A stretch of 64,000 bases of DNA from Peltaster fructicola. Taxonomy: Eukaryota; Ascomycota; Dothideomycetes. Positions 21,763-33,776 of the stretch are shown piece after piece; position 1 is the first letter of the stretch, and every line of letters begins with the position of its first letter. The notes beneath the pieces are model-generated. The model made no database searches, was not told the origin of the DNA, and saw nothing but the letters and a program-made list of their open reading frames with translations. The stretch lies in assembly GCA_001592805.2 (NCBI GenBank), contig CP051139.1:4402001-4466000 (forward strand), in the 5' to 3' direction. Made by a program: the position numbers and the translations under genes.

Positions 21763-22236
21763 TCAGAGCTTCAACTCAAGGAAGACCGTCTGCTCGTGAG
21801 GCGTTGCATAGTATGGACTGATCTTGCGAAAGCCAAGTGATTCGTACAAGGCCAAAGCGTTTGTCATGCTCGACAAGGTGTCTAGACGCATTGCCCGATA
21901 GCCAATCTTGCGAGCTTCAGAGATGATATCTAGAGCAAGTCGCCGTCCAAGACCTAACCTTCGACCTCGTGGCGCTACGTATAGTCGCTTCATCTCACAA
22001 ATGCCTTCGGATAGTGGACGAAGAGCAACACAGCCGATAGCATATCCATCAGACGATCTGGCGAGCAGACTTGCCCCTTGCGGCCGAGCATATCTGCCTG
22101 GGATGTTCGCTAGCTCGAGGTCAAACCCTTGGAAGCCTAGGTCTATGCCCAAGGAATGCGCGTACGCCTTGAACAAAGCTTTGAGCTCGCTGAAATCATC
22201 TTCACCTTGGGCCTCGACAATGGTGAAGTCTGACAT
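21763..22236 (-). CDS. GNAT-family N-acetyltransferase
   Basis: This single-exon gene encodes 157 residues. The fold is complete: beta strand IGCVALRPL, the acetyl-CoA-binding loop around RRLGLGRRLALDII (Q/RxxGxG/A type), and the C-terminal LALYESLGFRKISPYY. It transfers acetyl from acetyl-CoA to an amine; the acceptor cannot be told. The short single domain resembles bacterial-type GNATs common in fungi. It is convergent with RSC4 (65 bp apart) and divergent from MEX67. Confidence 0.9.
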   Translation of the reverse strand: MSDFTIVEAQGEDDFSELKALFKAYAHSLGIDLGFQGFDLELANIPGRYARPQGASLLARSSDGYAIGCVALRPLSEGICEMKRLYVAPRGRRLGLGRRLALDIISEARKIGYRAMRLDTLSSMTNALALYESLGFRKISPYYATPHEQTVFLELKL

Positions 22237-22688
22237 GCTGCATCAGCGGTGTTGTCTTTTCGCCGGGCATGAAGCGTTCAAACATGCGTGTATTCGTAGG
22301 ACGATCTCCGTATGCTCTGGTGATGCGTAATTTACTGCCGCAACTCTTCCGAAGTCAATGAAGTGAGGCTGAGCATATATTCTGCCTGGAGGTGACTGGA
22401 CAATAGAACTAGCCGCATTCGGCGTCGACATCACAAAGCACATGCACGCTTTCGACTTGAAGATCACTTCTTCACCAACATCACTTCTTTTCGCCTTCAC
22501 TTCGCCCGACCTTCTTGGACGACTTCTTCTATCAACATACACACTCTTTTCGCAGAGAAGCTTGACAGTCATCGAGCAGACAAGCAGACAAACTTCGTAC
22601 TTAATGCGCGATCGTAACGCAAACATCAGCATAGTCGACTAGACACTTTCGCAAATTCTTGATCCTCGCCCTTCGACTCACCAGCACC
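22237..22688. other. divergent promoter region between GNAT gene and MEX67
   Basis: The 452 bp have no supported coding sequence. The part next to MEX67 (about 22480-22680) is pyrimidine-rich on the plus strand, as in many fungal leaders. Confidence 0.6.
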
Positions 22689-24790
22689 ATGGTCTCCCGA
22701 GGATCTACACGACAAGCTCCAAAGGGTCCTGCAGCCACACGCGCCCGACTGAGGAAAGACAAGGATGGAGACCTTACGATGGGAGTCGCTGTCAAAGGAA
22801 GAGGCGGAATCGGCAAAACAGCAGGCAGAGGAGGTCGAGCTGCAGCAGCTCAGAGCGCTGGCAAGCTTGCACCATCTGCGCAAAAAGCTATCATGAAGCA
22901 CATTGGAGCAGGCGATATAACCATGCGGGAAGCGAAGCGAATTGCACCTCGAGGATTGGTTGAGCTCAAAGTTGGAGGATGGGCAAAGAGCAAGGCATCC
23001 ACTAATCCCGACGGCGGTGTCAGCTCACTGATCAGCTGGCTCGAGAAGAAGGCCAGCAACAAGCTGGGTTCACGAGTGCGCTCCGTCAAAGTCAAGAAGG
23101 TACGTCGACATCAGCGCATTGCTTATATCGCCGATCACCAGCTTGAGAGTCCTTGCCGAGTTAGAAGATTATCATACGGTCCGCCTTCGTTAGCAGCCAA
23201 ACTCAGAACGACGACCGCGATAGGATGACAGGCTTGCGACCGCCTCAAGATTATGATCGGCGCCAACATTCGAATCAAACTGACTTTTACGATTAGTCGC
23301 ACACAGATGGCGACGACTTGATCATCAGCGTCGCTGCCGAGGATATGGGAGCATTCCTCAGAGTGAATGGCTGGGTGTGGGCTGGCACGAATGTGACTGT
23401 ACAGCGCATAGGAGGAGAGGGCGAAAGCACAAGTACACAGACTGCTGAGCTCAAAGACATGATCAAGGGTGTTCTTGATCGTCGATATAACCTCGATGAG
23501 AAGCTACTCGATCTCAGTGCACTTGGACAAGATCCGGATCTGCAGGCAAAAGCTGTCTTCAACCAGAAGTCCACCACCAGCAAGTTCTTTCCTGCCATGA
23601 TGAAGATTCTCCAAGACGCATTCGACACAGCAAACGATAAAGACGAGGCCATACTGAGCGTTTCGCTCGCCAACAACGATCTGAGCGATCTCACTTTCGT
23701 CACCACACTATCTGCCACACTCCCTAAGCTTCGAAACCTGGATCTGTCTAACAACAAGTTCGACAACACTGAGAAGCTCAGTCGGTGGAGACGTCGCTTT
23801 GCGCACCTTGGCCACATCATCGTCAGTGGTAACCCTCTCGAGCAGAACGAGCCAGACTTCGTCAAGACGCTCAGCAACTGGTATCCGCGTTTGCTAATGG
23901 TCAACAACATCCAAGTGCGCACTGCAGAAGACGTTGCCAAGGGCTTCCAGGTCACAGACATCCCATTTCCGATCCGATCCGCCATCTTCCAGGACGAGGG
24001 TGGCATCGCAGAGAATTTCATCCGCACGTTCTTCGCAGGCTTCGATACCGATCGCAACGCACTCGTTGGTCTATATTACGATGCACATTCCACATTCTCG
24101 GTCGCTATCAACACAGCGGCACCACGTGATCCAGCACAACCCGAAACCACTGAGAAGCAAGAATGGGACGCCTATATCAAGCACAGCCGAAACCTTAGAA
24201 AGATCACCCAAGTGCCTGCTCGTGCGAACCGACTGCTGAAAGGACAAGCGGCCATTGCCGAAGTGTTCGCCGCCATGCCACAATCGAAGCATCCAGATCT
24301 CGCTGCCGAGAACAAAAAGTGGATGATTGAAGCTCACATTCAACCTGGCGTTCCAGATGCACTCAACTCAAGTGCTAATGGTGTTGACGGCTTCATGATC
24401 GTTGTACATGGCGAATACGATGAGATTGTGCTGGCCAAGAAGAAGCGAAGCTTCGATAGGACTTTCATCCTCGGTCCTGGAGGTCCTCATGGTGTGCGCA
24501 TCGTCAGCGACGTGCTGAACGTACGCGCATATGGTGGCAGCCAAGCATTCGAACCCGACAACGAGACACAGAACGTCGGAGGTAATGAGTCTGGTCCTCA
24601 GCTTCCAGATGGTCTCACAGTGGAGATCGCTCAGCAGATGGTCATCGAGTTGCAGAAGCAGACAATGATGACACAAAGCTACGCACAAGACTGTCTTGAG
24701 CAGTCAGCATGGAATTTCGACACAGCATTGAAGACATTCCAAGCTGTCAAGGCGACTCTACCACCAGATGCCTTCGTGCAAGCTGTGTGA
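22689..24790 (+). CDS. MEX67: mRNA export receptor Mex67 (NXF1/TAP homologue)
   Basis: The gene encodes 634 residues from exons 22689-23099 and 23297-24790. The 197-nt intron (GTACGT ... CTGAC ... GATTAG) is long for this window. The N-terminus is basic with RG motifs (GRGGIG, GRGGRA), followed by an RNA-binding fold. Then come leucine-rich repeats (LSVSLANNDLSDL; LRNLDLSNNKF), an NTF2-like domain (FIRTFFAGFDTDRNALVGLY) for pairing with Mtr2, and a C-terminal UBA/TAP-C domain (about the last 55 residues: AQDCLEQSAWNFDTALKTF) that binds FG nucleoporins. It carries mRNPs through the nuclear pore. The domain order and length fit the family. The acceptor TAG at 23296 keeps the frame; the CAG a few bases later does not. 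Confidence 0.95.
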
Positions 24791-25188
24791 TCTTGCAGAG
24801 CAGAGGCGGTAGTACATGGCAGAGACCGACTTAATTATCATCATTGGAGCGTTACAGCAAGGCGTAAGGAATGGGAATACCAAATTGATTCACGACAAGG
24901 CATGAAGTTGCAGAAAGTATATACACAAGTAATGCAGTCATCGGACAAGGCGCATACAGCCTGCCCTGCTACAGAATATCAGTTTCACGATATCTCTTGC
25001 TTGCTCATTTGGTGATGCACGCCAAAATTAGCTTGACTAGCGTGAAGCTAGCTTTCGCCGCATCTACACTTCGAAGTGGAGTGTTGATTCGAGAAGCTTT
25101 CTTCTATCTTCCACCATTCTCTTGTCACGTTTGACAGCACTGCATCTGCAAACATCCTTTCTTCAACAAGCAGTCATCAATCACGATC
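24791..25188. other. intergenic sequence
   Basis: The 398 bp hold the MEX67 3' flank and the promoter and leader of the SF3B1 gene. A pyrimidine-rich tract (about 25090-25165) precedes the start. No gene is seen. Confidence 0.6.
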
Positions 25189-28100
25189 ATGTCTGACGGT
25201 AAGTTACGCATGCTCGTGCCTTCCGTGGCATATACTGACATCAAGAAAGCCGACTTCGAGCGCGTGCGTCAGGCGCAAGCAGAGCGTAATGCGAGTAGGC
25301 CTGCCGCACGAGGCAACGGCTCAAACCAACGCACACAGGATACCAAAGTCTCCCTGACCGAGAACTTCGACACAGAACTTTACGGCGCGAACCAAGTAGA
25401 CAAGTATGCCGGCTACAACGACACTATACCTGCGGATGATGAAATGGATGTTGATGATGGACTGGAGAACAACGGCGAAGGTCGCTTGGTAGGTCAGTAC
25501 ACTGCTACTGCTGAACAGATCGGAGAATGGGCCGGCGGCGCAGCAGCAGAGCATGACATCCTCGAGGATCGCGAAAAGCAGGCACAAATCGCAAGCAGAG
25601 AGACAGACTACCAGCGACGTCGCTTCGCCCGGAATCTGAGTCCAACCCAGGATGGAGAACAACGGACCTACCGGGAGGTCATGCAAGAGCGCGATCTTGA
25701 ACGTGAGGAAGCTCGAGTGACCAGACTCATTCAAGAGAAGCAGAAGGAAGAGATCGCAAATGGCGACGAAGATGATACTGTCATGGCTGACCAGGAATCA
25801 CTACTCAAGCTGGAGAACGGTGACGCAGTAGTAGCAGCAGATACAGCCACCACAGGAGACGCAGACACCGACGGCAAAACTAAGCGTAAGACGCGTTGGG
25901 CTGATGCCGATGCTGATGGTGAAGCACCCAAGAAGAAGTCACGCTGGGACACTGGCGGTGAGACTAGACGTTCTAAATGGGACGTTGCACCTGTCGCTGA
26001 TCCAACTGCTAACACTAGTGCAAATGCTGCTCTCATGCCTTCAGAGACGGTCAACCGCAATGCGCCAATCTCCGACGAAGAGCTCGACGAGATGTTCCCA
26101 GCCAAGGGCTACAAGATTCTGATCGCACCTCCGGGATACGAGCCTCTTCGTGCACCCAAGCATCGAGTCACACCTGCAGCGCCGACCAATACTGGCGGCT
26201 TCATGAATCAGCAATCCGTAGATCCACGCGCCATGGGTAAGACACTGCCAACAGAGATTCCAGGTGTAGGTGAGCTTGCATTCTTCAAGCAAGAAGACTG
26301 GCAGTACTTCAGTCAGCTTTGTGATGGTCAGGACGACAATCAAATGAGTGTCGAGGAGCTCAAACAGCGAAAGATCACGCGCTTGCTGCTGAAGGTGAAG
26401 AACGGCACTCCACCAATGCGAAAGACAGCACTCCGCCAGCTCACAGACAATGCCCGAAGCTTCGGCGCCGGACCACTTTTCGACCAGATTCTTCCTTTGC
26501 TCATGGAGAAGTCGCTTGAGGATCAGGAGCGTCATCTGCTCGTCAAGGTTATTGACCGTGTCCTGTACAAGCTTGATGAGCTTGTTCGGCCATACGTCCA
26601 CAAGATTCTCGTCGTCATCGAGCCACTCCTCATCGACCAAGATTATTACGCTCGTGTCGAAGGTAGGGAGATCATCTCGAATCTTGCCAAAGCTGCTGGC
26701 CTTGCTCACATGATCAGCACCATGCGTCCTGACATCGATCATCCGGATGAGTATGTGCGCAACACAACTGCTCGTGCCTTCGCAGTGGTTGCAAGTGCAC
26801 TCGGCATTCCAACTTTGCTTCCTTTCCTCAAAGCGGTCTGCAGAAGCAAGAAGGCATGGGCGGCCCGCCATACAGGTGTCAAGATTGTACAGCAGATTCC
26901 TATCCTTATGGGCTGCGCTGTGCTGCCATACCTGAGGGGCCTCATTGACTGCATTGCCGACAACCTCCACGATGAACAGATCAAGGTCCGTACTGTCACT
27001 TCGCTCGCTCTTGCTGCGCTCGCTGAAGCTGCCGCACCATTTGGTATCGAGAGCTTCGATGACATTCTCAATCCACTGTGGACTGAAGCTAGAAAGCAAC
27101 GCGGTAGAACCCTTGCTGGATCGCTGAAGGCTGTCGGTTTCATTGTGCCTCTCATGGACGAAGAGTACTCGAGCTACTACGTCACACAGATCATGGAGAT
27201 CCTGAAGCGAGAGTTCCAGAGTCCTGACGAGGAGATGAAGAAGGTTGTTCTCAAGGTCATCTCTCAGTGCTGCAACACTCCTGGTGTCACTGGTGCCTAT
27301 CTCAAGGAGAATATGGCCAACGAGTTCTTCAAGAGCTTCTGGGTACGCCGCTTGGCTGTCGACACACGTATCCGAAAGCAGGTCGTAGAGACTACTGTTG
27401 ATCTAGCCAACAAGATCGGCGCGGGAGATGCTATCGAGAAGATCGTCGGCAACATGAAAGACGAGAGCGAAGCATACCGCAGGATGACTATGGAAACCAT
27501 CGAGAAGATCATCTCCAACCTCGGTGCTGCTGATGTCGATGCTCGCCTTGAAGAGCGACTTGTTGACGGCATGCTCTTCTCATTCCAGGAGCAAAGTGTC
27601 GAAGATAATATCATCCTCACCGGCTTCGGTACTCTGGTCAACGGCTTGAGCACCAGAATGAAGCCTTATCTCCCTCAGACCGTCTCTACAATCCTCTGGC
27701 GTCTCAACAACAAGAACGCCCAGGTTCGTCAGCAGGCGGCAGATCTCATCGGTCGCATCGCAAGCGTCATGAAAGCTTGCGATGAGGATCAGCTCTTGAT
27801 CAAGCTCAACCTTGTACTCTACGAGTATTTGGGCGAGGAGTACCCTGAGGTGCTCGGATCGATCATCAATGCGATGAAGTATATCGTAGCGGTCGTCGAT
27901 CTGCACCAGTTGCAGCCACCGGTCTCCGATCTCGTCCCTCGCATGACCCCAGTCTTCCGTAACAGACACGAGAAGGTGCAGGAGGCCACGATCGAGCTCA
28001 TAGGACGAGTTGCAGATCGTGGTCCACAAAGCGTCTCGGCTCGAGAGTGGATGCGCGTGGCTAACGAGATGCTTGAAATGCTCAAGGCACACAAGAAGAG

Positions 28101-28794
28101 TATTCGACGTGCAGCCAACAACACATTCGGCTACATTGCCAAGGCCATCGGACCTTCAGATGTTATGGCAACCTTGCTCAACAATTTTAGGAACCCCGAA
28201 CGTCAATCGCGTGTCTGTACCGCGGTTGCACTCGGTATTGTTGCCGAGACTTGTGCACCATTCACCGTCCTGCCAGCACTCATGAACGAATACCGCGTTC
28301 CTGAGCTCAATGTGCAGAACGGTGTGATCAAGGCCTTGGCATTCTTGTTCGAGTACATCGGCGAGATGAGCAAGGATTACGTCTACGCTGTGCTCCCTCT
28401 GCTTGAAGACGCTCTCATCGATCGCGACCAGGTTCATCGTCAAACAGCAGCTGTCGTGGTCAAGCATATCGCCATCGGTTGTGTGGGACTTGGCTGCGAG
28501 GATGCTATGCTGCACCTACTCAACCTCTTGTGGCCAAATATCTTCGAGACTAGTCCACACGTCATCGACCGTATCATCGAGGCCATCGATGCCGTTCGGC
28601 TCAACGTTGGCGTCGGTACGGTGATGAACTACACTCTGACTGGACTCTTCCACCCTGCCAGAAAGGTTCGCACACCATACTGGCGTCTCTACAATGAGGC
28701 CTATGTCCAAAGTGCAGATGCCATGGTCCCCTACTACCCTGTCATGCCACAGGAGGCTGGAATGTCTCGTTCTGAGCTCATGATGGTTGTCTGA
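25189..28794 (+). CDS. HSH155: U2 snRNP splicing factor SF3b subunit 1 (SF3B1/Hsh155/Prp10)
   Basis: The spliced protein has 1184 residues. Exon 1 is only 10 nt (25189-25198), followed by a 51-nt intron (GTAAGT ... CTGAC ... AAAG, 25199-25249) and one large exon (25250-28794). The intron is a multiple of three without stops, so the unspliced frame is open and 17 residues longer. Splicing gives [16 protein letters not shown]. The N-terminal 300 residues are disordered and hold U2AF-ligand-like motifs ([24 protein letters not shown]). About 20 HEAT repeats follow and match human SF3B1 closely ([42 protein letters not shown]). SF3B1 clamps the branch-point helix at spliceosome assembly. Confidence 0.97.
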   Translation: MSDGKLRMLVPSVAYTDIKKADFERVRQAQAERNASRPAARGNGSNQRTQDTKVSLTENFDTELYGANQVDKYAGYNDTIPADDEMDVDDGLENNGEGRLVGQYTATAEQIGEWAGGAAAEHDILEDREKQAQIASRETDYQRRRFARNLSPTQDGEQRTYREVMQERDLEREEARVTRLIQEKQKEEIANGDEDDTVMADQESLLKLENGDAVVAADTATTGDADTDGKTKRKTRWADADADGEAPKKKSRWDTGGETRRSKWDVAPVADPTANTSANAALMPSETVNRNAPISDEELDEMFPAKGYKILIAPPGYEPLRAPKHRVTPAAPTNTGGFMNQQSVDPRAMGKTLPTEIPGVGELAFFKQEDWQYFSQLCDGQDDNQMSVEELKQRKITRLLLKVKNGTPPMRKTALRQLTDNARSFGAGPLFDQILPLLMEKSLEDQERHLLVKVIDRVLYKLDELVRPYVHKILVVIEPLLIDQDYYARVEGREIISNLAKAAGLAHMISTMRPDIDHPDEYVRNTTARAFAVVASALGIPTLLPFLKAVCRSKKAWAARHTGVKIVQQIPILMGCAVLPYLRGLIDCIADNLHDEQIKVRTVTSLALAALAEAAAPFGIESFDDILNPLWTEARKQRGRTLAGSLKAVGFIVPLMDEEYSSYYVTQIMEILKREFQSPDEEMKKVVLKVISQCCNTPGVTGAYLKENMANEFFKSFWVRRLAVDTRIRKQVVETTVDLANKIGAGDAIEKIVGNMKDESEAYRRMTMETIEKIISNLGAADVDARLEERLVDGMLFSFQEQSVEDNIILTGFGTLVNGLSTRMKPYLPQTVSTILWRLNNKNAQVRQQAADLIGRIASVMKACDEDQLLIKLNLVLYEYLGEEYPEVLGSIINAMKYIVAVVDLHQLQPPVSDLVPRMTPVFRNRHEKVQEATIELIGRVADRGPQSVSAREWMRVANEMLEMLKAHKKSIRRAANNTFGYIAKAIGPSDVMATLLNNFRNPERQSRVCTAVALGIVAETCAPFTVLPALMNEYRVPELNVQNGVIKALAFLFEYIGEMSKDYVYAVLPLLEDALIDRDQVHRQTAAVVVKHIAIGCVGLGCEDAMLHLLNLLWPNIFETSPHVIDRIIEAIDAVRLNVGVGTVMNYTLTGLFHPARKVRTPYWRLYNEAYVQSADAMVPYYPVMPQEAGMSRSELMMVV

Positions 28795-29398
28795 GTAAGA
28801 TGGCCCAGACTCTCGCGAATACGGCCTCTGCGTGACGAACTGCTTTCTCTTGATACTATTCAGAAGCTCGCACTTGTTGCCTGCTGAAATATGTACTACT
28901 AGCGTCGAACTACGACCTACATAATTGAATGCAATCTGCTCTGACGGCAGTGTCACTGATGGTGTGTGTTCGGGCCTCTGCAGTGACATTGCGTAAGTTG
29001 ACTCGTTTCATGCGCACGCTTGTGCTGTCGATGCTTACACACTCGATCTCAGCAGCAACAATCGAGTGTCTACAAGGATTTCCCTGTTTGAGGTAAAGAG
29101 CACCTTCGACCGCTTCAACGAGTTGTGATACCCGTGACTGTTGCGATGACAAGATGCTGTTTCGACAGTGCCTACCACTGTATCAAAGACACATGGTGGT
29201 CTCTGCTTGTCGTCTATACTCGTTGATGACATTTGTTGGCCAACATACTGAGAGCATGCGCCCATCGCCTCACGCGCCCTTATAATGAGCGCAAGCATGC
29301 ACAGTCGGTTTCTGATCTACTGCCGTCGTACGGCTCGTCGGTTGATCGCTTGACGTGGTCGCGAGACTTGTTGTCACTCGAGGATTCTGCCCACACTC
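28795..29398. other. convergent intergenic sequence
   Basis: The 604 bp lie between the 3' ends of the SF3B1 gene (plus) and SDC1 (minus). No coding segment is supported. It probably holds both 3' untranslated regions. Confidence 0.6.
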
Positions 29399-29874
29399 TC
29401 ATCCCTCTACTTGTTTGCTGCGATCTTTCAAGAACTCCGCAAGCCATGCCAACGGCTTCTCAGGTTCATGCATTGCCAGGTATTTCATACCCTCCAGAAG
29501 ATGTGGTGTGATATTCTGGTTGAGATACTGTCTCGTAGGACCACCATGTGCAACAGGCTTTTCTGGTCGTGCTGAAGCCGTTGGTGGAATTGAGCCTGGT
29601 CGTCCTGTAGCAGCAGCTGCTGCCAAGGCTGGTATAGCTGGTAGAGACGCCGTTGGAGGCTCGAATGTGCTCGGCGCTTGTGGTTGTTGCGCTGCTATAG
29701 GTTGAGGAGGTGGATTTGGATCTGTAAGGTCTGCAGCTGTGGTCTGTTGAATGCTCGCTATGCTGGGCTGGAAGTTGTCAGTGGCGGACGATCGCGACAA
29801 CAATACGCGCGTACTTCTGGAACAGGCTCCTCCTTCATCACAATATCGTGCGAGCTATTCATGTTATCTGCCAT
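29399..29874 (-). CDS. SDC1: COMPASS histone methyltransferase subunit Sdc1 (Dpy-30 domain)
   Basis: The gene encodes 142 residues from exons 29815-29874 and 29399-29767. The 47-nt intron starts GTACGC and ends TTCCAG (phase 0). The N-terminal 90 residues are Pro/Ala-rich and disordered. The C-terminal Dpy-30 motif (about residues 98-138) reads TRQYLNQNITPHLLEGMKYL then EPEKPLAWLAEFL. This helix pair dimerises and docks on the Ash2 subunit (Bre2 in yeast) in the complex that methylates histone H3 lysine 4. Confidence 0.92.
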
Positions 29875-30789
29875 GATGTGTAATGTGATGGGATTGAGAT
29901 ATCTCGTGTATTGGGCGAACTATAGATGGGTGCGAAGCTGCGTGATGATTGGCTGAACACCAGCATTTCTGACCTCACTCTTCGAGTCTCTCTAGCGGTG
30001 CACTCCTCAGTAACATGCCACTGTCCACGATTAGAAGTCCTGCAACACAGCCTTTGACCTCCCTCCACAGCGCGAAGACGAAGCAGGCCTTGGCTCTCCG
30101 ATGTAGCAAAAGATGGACTCGCGTTGCGTATATCGCTGCAGAGCACCATATAAGCGCTGTATAGCATTGAGCAAGAGCTAGGTGCAGTGCCAAGCAGTAC
30201 ACGATGGTGCGTACAGGTGAGACCATCGACTCTTCCATGACAAGCTGGCATGGCCTATTCTGAACCATAACGTCTTGTCCCGCCGGGCGAACGATTATTC
30301 AAGCATATGTCACATGTTGACTGTTCGGCAGGACGTCCCAATAGACATCCATGACCACATCCAGCAGCCAAAGCTCTCCTATGTGTCGCTTCGGATCCTC
30401 AGGGTCTCTAACTTGTGAAAAGGAAGTGAAGTTAAGGCTGTGCTGCATCGTTTTGTATGCATAGTTGAGACCAGCAAGTTTTGGTTAGCAGAGCTGCAGA
30501 CAAGAACCACGCCCGCCTCAGATTGCTGTGGTCGATGACAGAGTGGGGCATGAGCTCATGCTCGAGGTTGTGTACTGGCACATGCTTGAGAGCTGTTTGT
30601 CTTCTGGTTACAAATACCTTTCTGCTGCCTTTCACTAAATCACTTCTACACCTTTCTGCATCCATACAACTCGCACTTTGCTGGCCTCAAGCTAAGCGTG
30701 TGGACCTGTGGCGCTCACCACTCTCGTACAGTCTTCAGAGACGGCCATTAGGTCAAACAACAACTCTATCAACAAGCACAGCAGTAGCC
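29875..30789. other. 0.9-kb divergent promoter region
   Basis: It lies between SDC1 and the gene at 30790. Short open stretches exist on both strands, but none has a recognisable product or good composition. No repeat or element is seen. Confidence 0.6.
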
Positions 30790-32005
30790 ATGCCTCCCAA
30801 GGTCGTCAAGGTAATTCGCTTGCGAAACCTGTTCCATATCTTGCTGCTTCGTGCAAGCATATACTGACAGCAATGTACAGAAGGCCGAGAGTTCTACCAC
30901 GCCAACGCACGGGAAAGCCGAGAAGCTCGCTACTCCCAAGAGTGCGAAGGTTGCGAGCACTCCAAGCAAGACTCTTGTGAAGACTACCAAGACTCCAGAA
31001 GCCAAAGCAGCTGCTGGTGAGAAGAATGACTCTGAGAAGAAGTCGCCGGCAAAACGCGTCAGAACCGAGGCAGACTCTCGAAGCTTGGTCAACACTGGTG
31101 CATTCAACAACCAGATCATGGTCACCTACGATGACTCGCCAGATGCGAAGGTATGTCCATCATGCAGTCTGCCAGGAGCCATACTGACGGTCAAAAGCAC
31201 GGCAAGACTGGTTTCACTCACAGCATCAAGATGAGTTGTCCAGATTCCTTCAGCCTTGTTACAACTGTGCGTTATACTGGATATCATATGGTTGTTGCTG
31301 ACATCGATACAGGTCACCATGGTTGAAGGGCCGTTCAAAGGTTGTCAACTCATCGTCCTCCAACCACCAAAGAGCCTCGAGTTTCTCAAGCTACAGCCAC
31401 TGGTTCGTAAGCGTGTCTACGACTTCTACTTCGCATGTAAGGGCATTCTCGATGACCCGATCCCGCTGGAGACCAAGCGCAAGGGCACCGGCGACAACTG
31501 GGCAAAAGCGTATTCTGAGGGATCGAAGTATCGTGTTGCTCTGCTCGCAGCCAACAAGCAGGTCCACAGCGAGGCCTTACTTGTGCTATACGCCAAGGCC
31601 ATCCGGGTTCCAGATCCAAATGCTCTGCTCAACTTCTTGGGTGTGATCCCGCAGCCTCTCACAGAAAGACTTCGTCACATCAAGATCGCTGCATACAAGA
31701 GCGCACACACTAAGACCGCCATGAACTTCCTGGCCAAGGCTAGAAACATCATCGAGCTTGACATCGAAAGTGGTGTTGCAGCAGCTGCTGAGCCAGTCAA
31801 GGCTGCTGAGATCTTTCATGGCGACATTCGAGTTCTTGTCGATGCCATCACAGCAACGCTCAAGGAGCGCGGCACCGCAGCAACAAAAGGAGATGCCCTG
31901 AAGGTCATCAAACTGGGCGAAAAGGCGCTCGTGTACAAGGAGAAGCACTACTCCGAAGCTGAACGCGAAGAGTTCTCGGAAGCACTCCTCGCCAAGCTCA
32001 AGTGA
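30790..32005 (+). CDS. hypothetical protein, basic N-terminus plus fungal 2EXR/DUF7730-like region
   Basis: I infer 350 residues from four exons: 30790-30810, 30881-31150, 31198-31266 and 31313-32005, with introns of 70, 47, 46 nt. For intron 3, the donor GTGCGT at 31267 keeps the frame, giving SLVTTVTMVEGPFKG. Residues 1-90 are rich in Lys/Thr/Pro/Ala (AKVASTPSKTLVKTTKT, KKSPAKRVRTE), with a likely nuclear localisation signal. The C-terminal part has a leucine-rich helical pattern (LEFLKLQPLVRKRVYDFYF; LLAANKQVHSEALLVLYAKA), as in the many fungal F-box-like 2EXR or DUF7730 proteins. No catalytic motif is seen. Function is unknown. The exon structure is well supported by phase. Confidence 0.75.
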
Positions 32006-32408
32006 GTCTGCAGTGAGTTTGTGTATTGATACAAAGCTTTGCTCAAGGTTCTGACACCCGACAGGTCCTCGCATCTCGCATTCTGGACTTGTGTCTGTGG
32101 CTCGATGGTGAAGGGCTCCTGCGGCCAAGACCTGGAGAACATCCTCACGCCACACCGTAGAACGAAGGACAAAACCAAGTCATGGGAGCATTTGCAGCAT
32201 TCGGCAAAGATGCTCAATTCAATCATGTTATGAGGTCTGCGAAGAGTATGTTGCCTTTGCGAACATGACATAGCTGCACAATATTCAAGTGCACAAATCT
32301 CAGATGTACTACAATAACAAAATGTACAGTTCAGCTACGTGCCGAAGTCCTTCTCGCAACGCCTCGCCATTTTGAAGACATAATACAGCCGTAATACAGC
32401 GGGAACGA
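32006..32408. other. convergent intergenic sequence
   Basis: The 403 bp lie between the gene ending at 32005 (plus) and PEX13 (minus). Nothing beyond probable 3' untranslated sequence is seen. Confidence 0.6.
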
Positions 32409-33776
32409 TCACGAATAGAAACCACCTCTCTGGAAGCTCTCAACAGATATGTCGTTCGGTCGTCCGTCCGGCATCCTTGGCTTGAGCTTGGCTGGCACAG
32501 TGGCCTTCTCCTTGCCTGTGATCTTCATGCTGTTGGCACGTGGCTCTGTAGCGGCCTTGGAAGTCATGGTGTTGACTCGTGAGCTGACAGGACTGCTGTG
32601 TGCGCTTGCTGGTCTATCTGAAATTTGTGCATTCTGCGGCCTGCGCTGGATGGCCTCGAGGTATGGTGATGGAAGGTAGCCAATGCGTCCGTCTCTTGCT
32701 CGGCATTGCCACCACTCTGAAGGCTGACCCATGGGGTCCGTCTTCGACAGAACCGCGATGTAGTCGCCCTTCTTCACCTCAATGTCGACACCTTCCTGGA
32801 ACTGCTGTCCTGGACCCATTTGTGGGCTGTAGTCGTAGATGACCCTGCAGAAGTCCAGCTTGTTCGGGTCAATTGGTTGCTGATTTTGTAGCTCTCGCTG
32901 CTGCTGTGCCTCTTGAGATGCAGCAAGTGTCTTGACAAGCTTACCCATGAGGTAGGGCAGTCCGAAGACTGCAACGACGAACAGAACAAATGGTGTTCGG
33001 CTTGGCTTTGGTCGTCCATCTGGGCCTGCCTTTCCGCCATTGAATGCTGCAAAGTTTGCGGGTGTGAGTTCTTGCGAGTCTGCTGGTAATGGTCGACCTG
33101 TGATCTTGGCCATACCAGTTCTGAACCATCGCAGCAGCGCAAAGACACCTAATATCGATCCGAGTGTTTCTTTGAGGTTGCCGAACTGCTCCGCTACGCT
33201 GACCATCGCGAAGAAGCTGGAGTGTGTGGCCATATACGTGCTCTCGAGCATCTGTGCAAAGCCACCAAATGCGCCAACAATACTCTCGATCATTTGAAAC
33301 GTCGTTTGTGTGCTTTGGCTGAACTGGTTCGTCAAGCTCTGGTCTTGCCCTTGTCCGTACATGCCTGGCTGACCGTACATGGCTCCACCACCGTAGCCGT
33401 AGCCTGAGCCGTACATGCTGGAATACCCGCCACCAAATCGATTGTAAGGCGAAGAATATCCTCCTCCATAGCCTCCGTATGAGCTGCCGTACATGCCACC
33501 AATTCCGCCTACTCCTGAGCCATAAGGCGATGCTCGAGCATAAGGCGAGCTGTATGTTGATGCGTTTCGTGCGGCTAGTGCGTTGAGGGAATCTGGTCGG
33601 CTAGGGATTGCAGGCGCTGCAGCAGCGTTGGTCGTTGCTGCTGATGGTGTTGTTGTCGCTACAGGAAGAGCAGCTAATACTGTTAGCAGTGTCGACATAA
33701 ACCTCCTTCTGTGCTTACCAGATGTGCTGCCTGCACCAGGCCGTTCCCATGGCTTGGGAGGAGAGCTACCTGACAT
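32409..33776 (-). CDS. PEX13: peroxisomal import docking protein Pex13 (SH3 domain)
   Basis: The spliced protein has 440 residues from exons 33719-33776 and 32409-33673. The 45-nt intron (GTAAGC ... CTAAC ... TTAG) is a multiple of three and open, so the unspliced frame adds a basic/hydrophobic insert unlike the family. Splicing gives SPPKPWERPGAGST joined to AALPVATTT. A Gly/Tyr-rich region (about residues 60-130: YGGYGGGYSSPYNRFGGGYS) is the YG stretch that forms the import meshwork. Membrane segments follow (VAEQFGNLKETLGSILGVFALL; TPFVLFVVAVFGLPYLMG). An SH3 domain (about 300-370: FCRVIYDYSP; KKGDYIAVLS; GRIGYLPSPYLE) binds Pex14 and Pex5. Confidence 0.95.
   Translation of the reverse strand: MSGSSPPKPWERPGAGSTSGKHRRRFMSTLLTVLAALPVATTTPSAATTNAAAAPAIPSRPDSLNALAARNASTYSSPYARASPYGSGVGGIGGMYGSSYGGYGGGYSSPYNRFGGGYSSMYGSGYGYGGGAMYGQPGMYGQGQDQSLTNQFSQSTQTTFQMIESIVGAFGGFAQMLESTYMATHSSFFAMVSVAEQFGNLKETLGSILGVFALLRWFRTGMAKITGRPLPADSQELTPANFAAFNGGKAGPDGRPKPSRTPFVLFVVAVFGLPYLMGKLVKTLAASQEAQQQRELQNQQPIDPNKLDFCRVIYDYSPQMGPGQQFQEGVDIEVKKGDYIAVLSKTDPMGQPSEWWQCRARDGRIGYLPSPYLEAIQRRPQNAQISDRPASAHSSPVSSRVNTMTSKAATEPRANSMKITGKEKATVPAKLKPRMPDGRPNDISVESFQRGGFYS

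Noticed and set aside
23293-24057. Minus-strand 254-codon frame opposite MEX67
   Set aside because: Ser/Arg/Leu-rich shadow of the conserved LRR/NTF2 region.
26041-27099. Minus-strand open frame of about 350 codons opposite the SF3B1 gene
   Set aside because: It is an antisense shadow of a highly conserved coding exon, with no recognisable domain.
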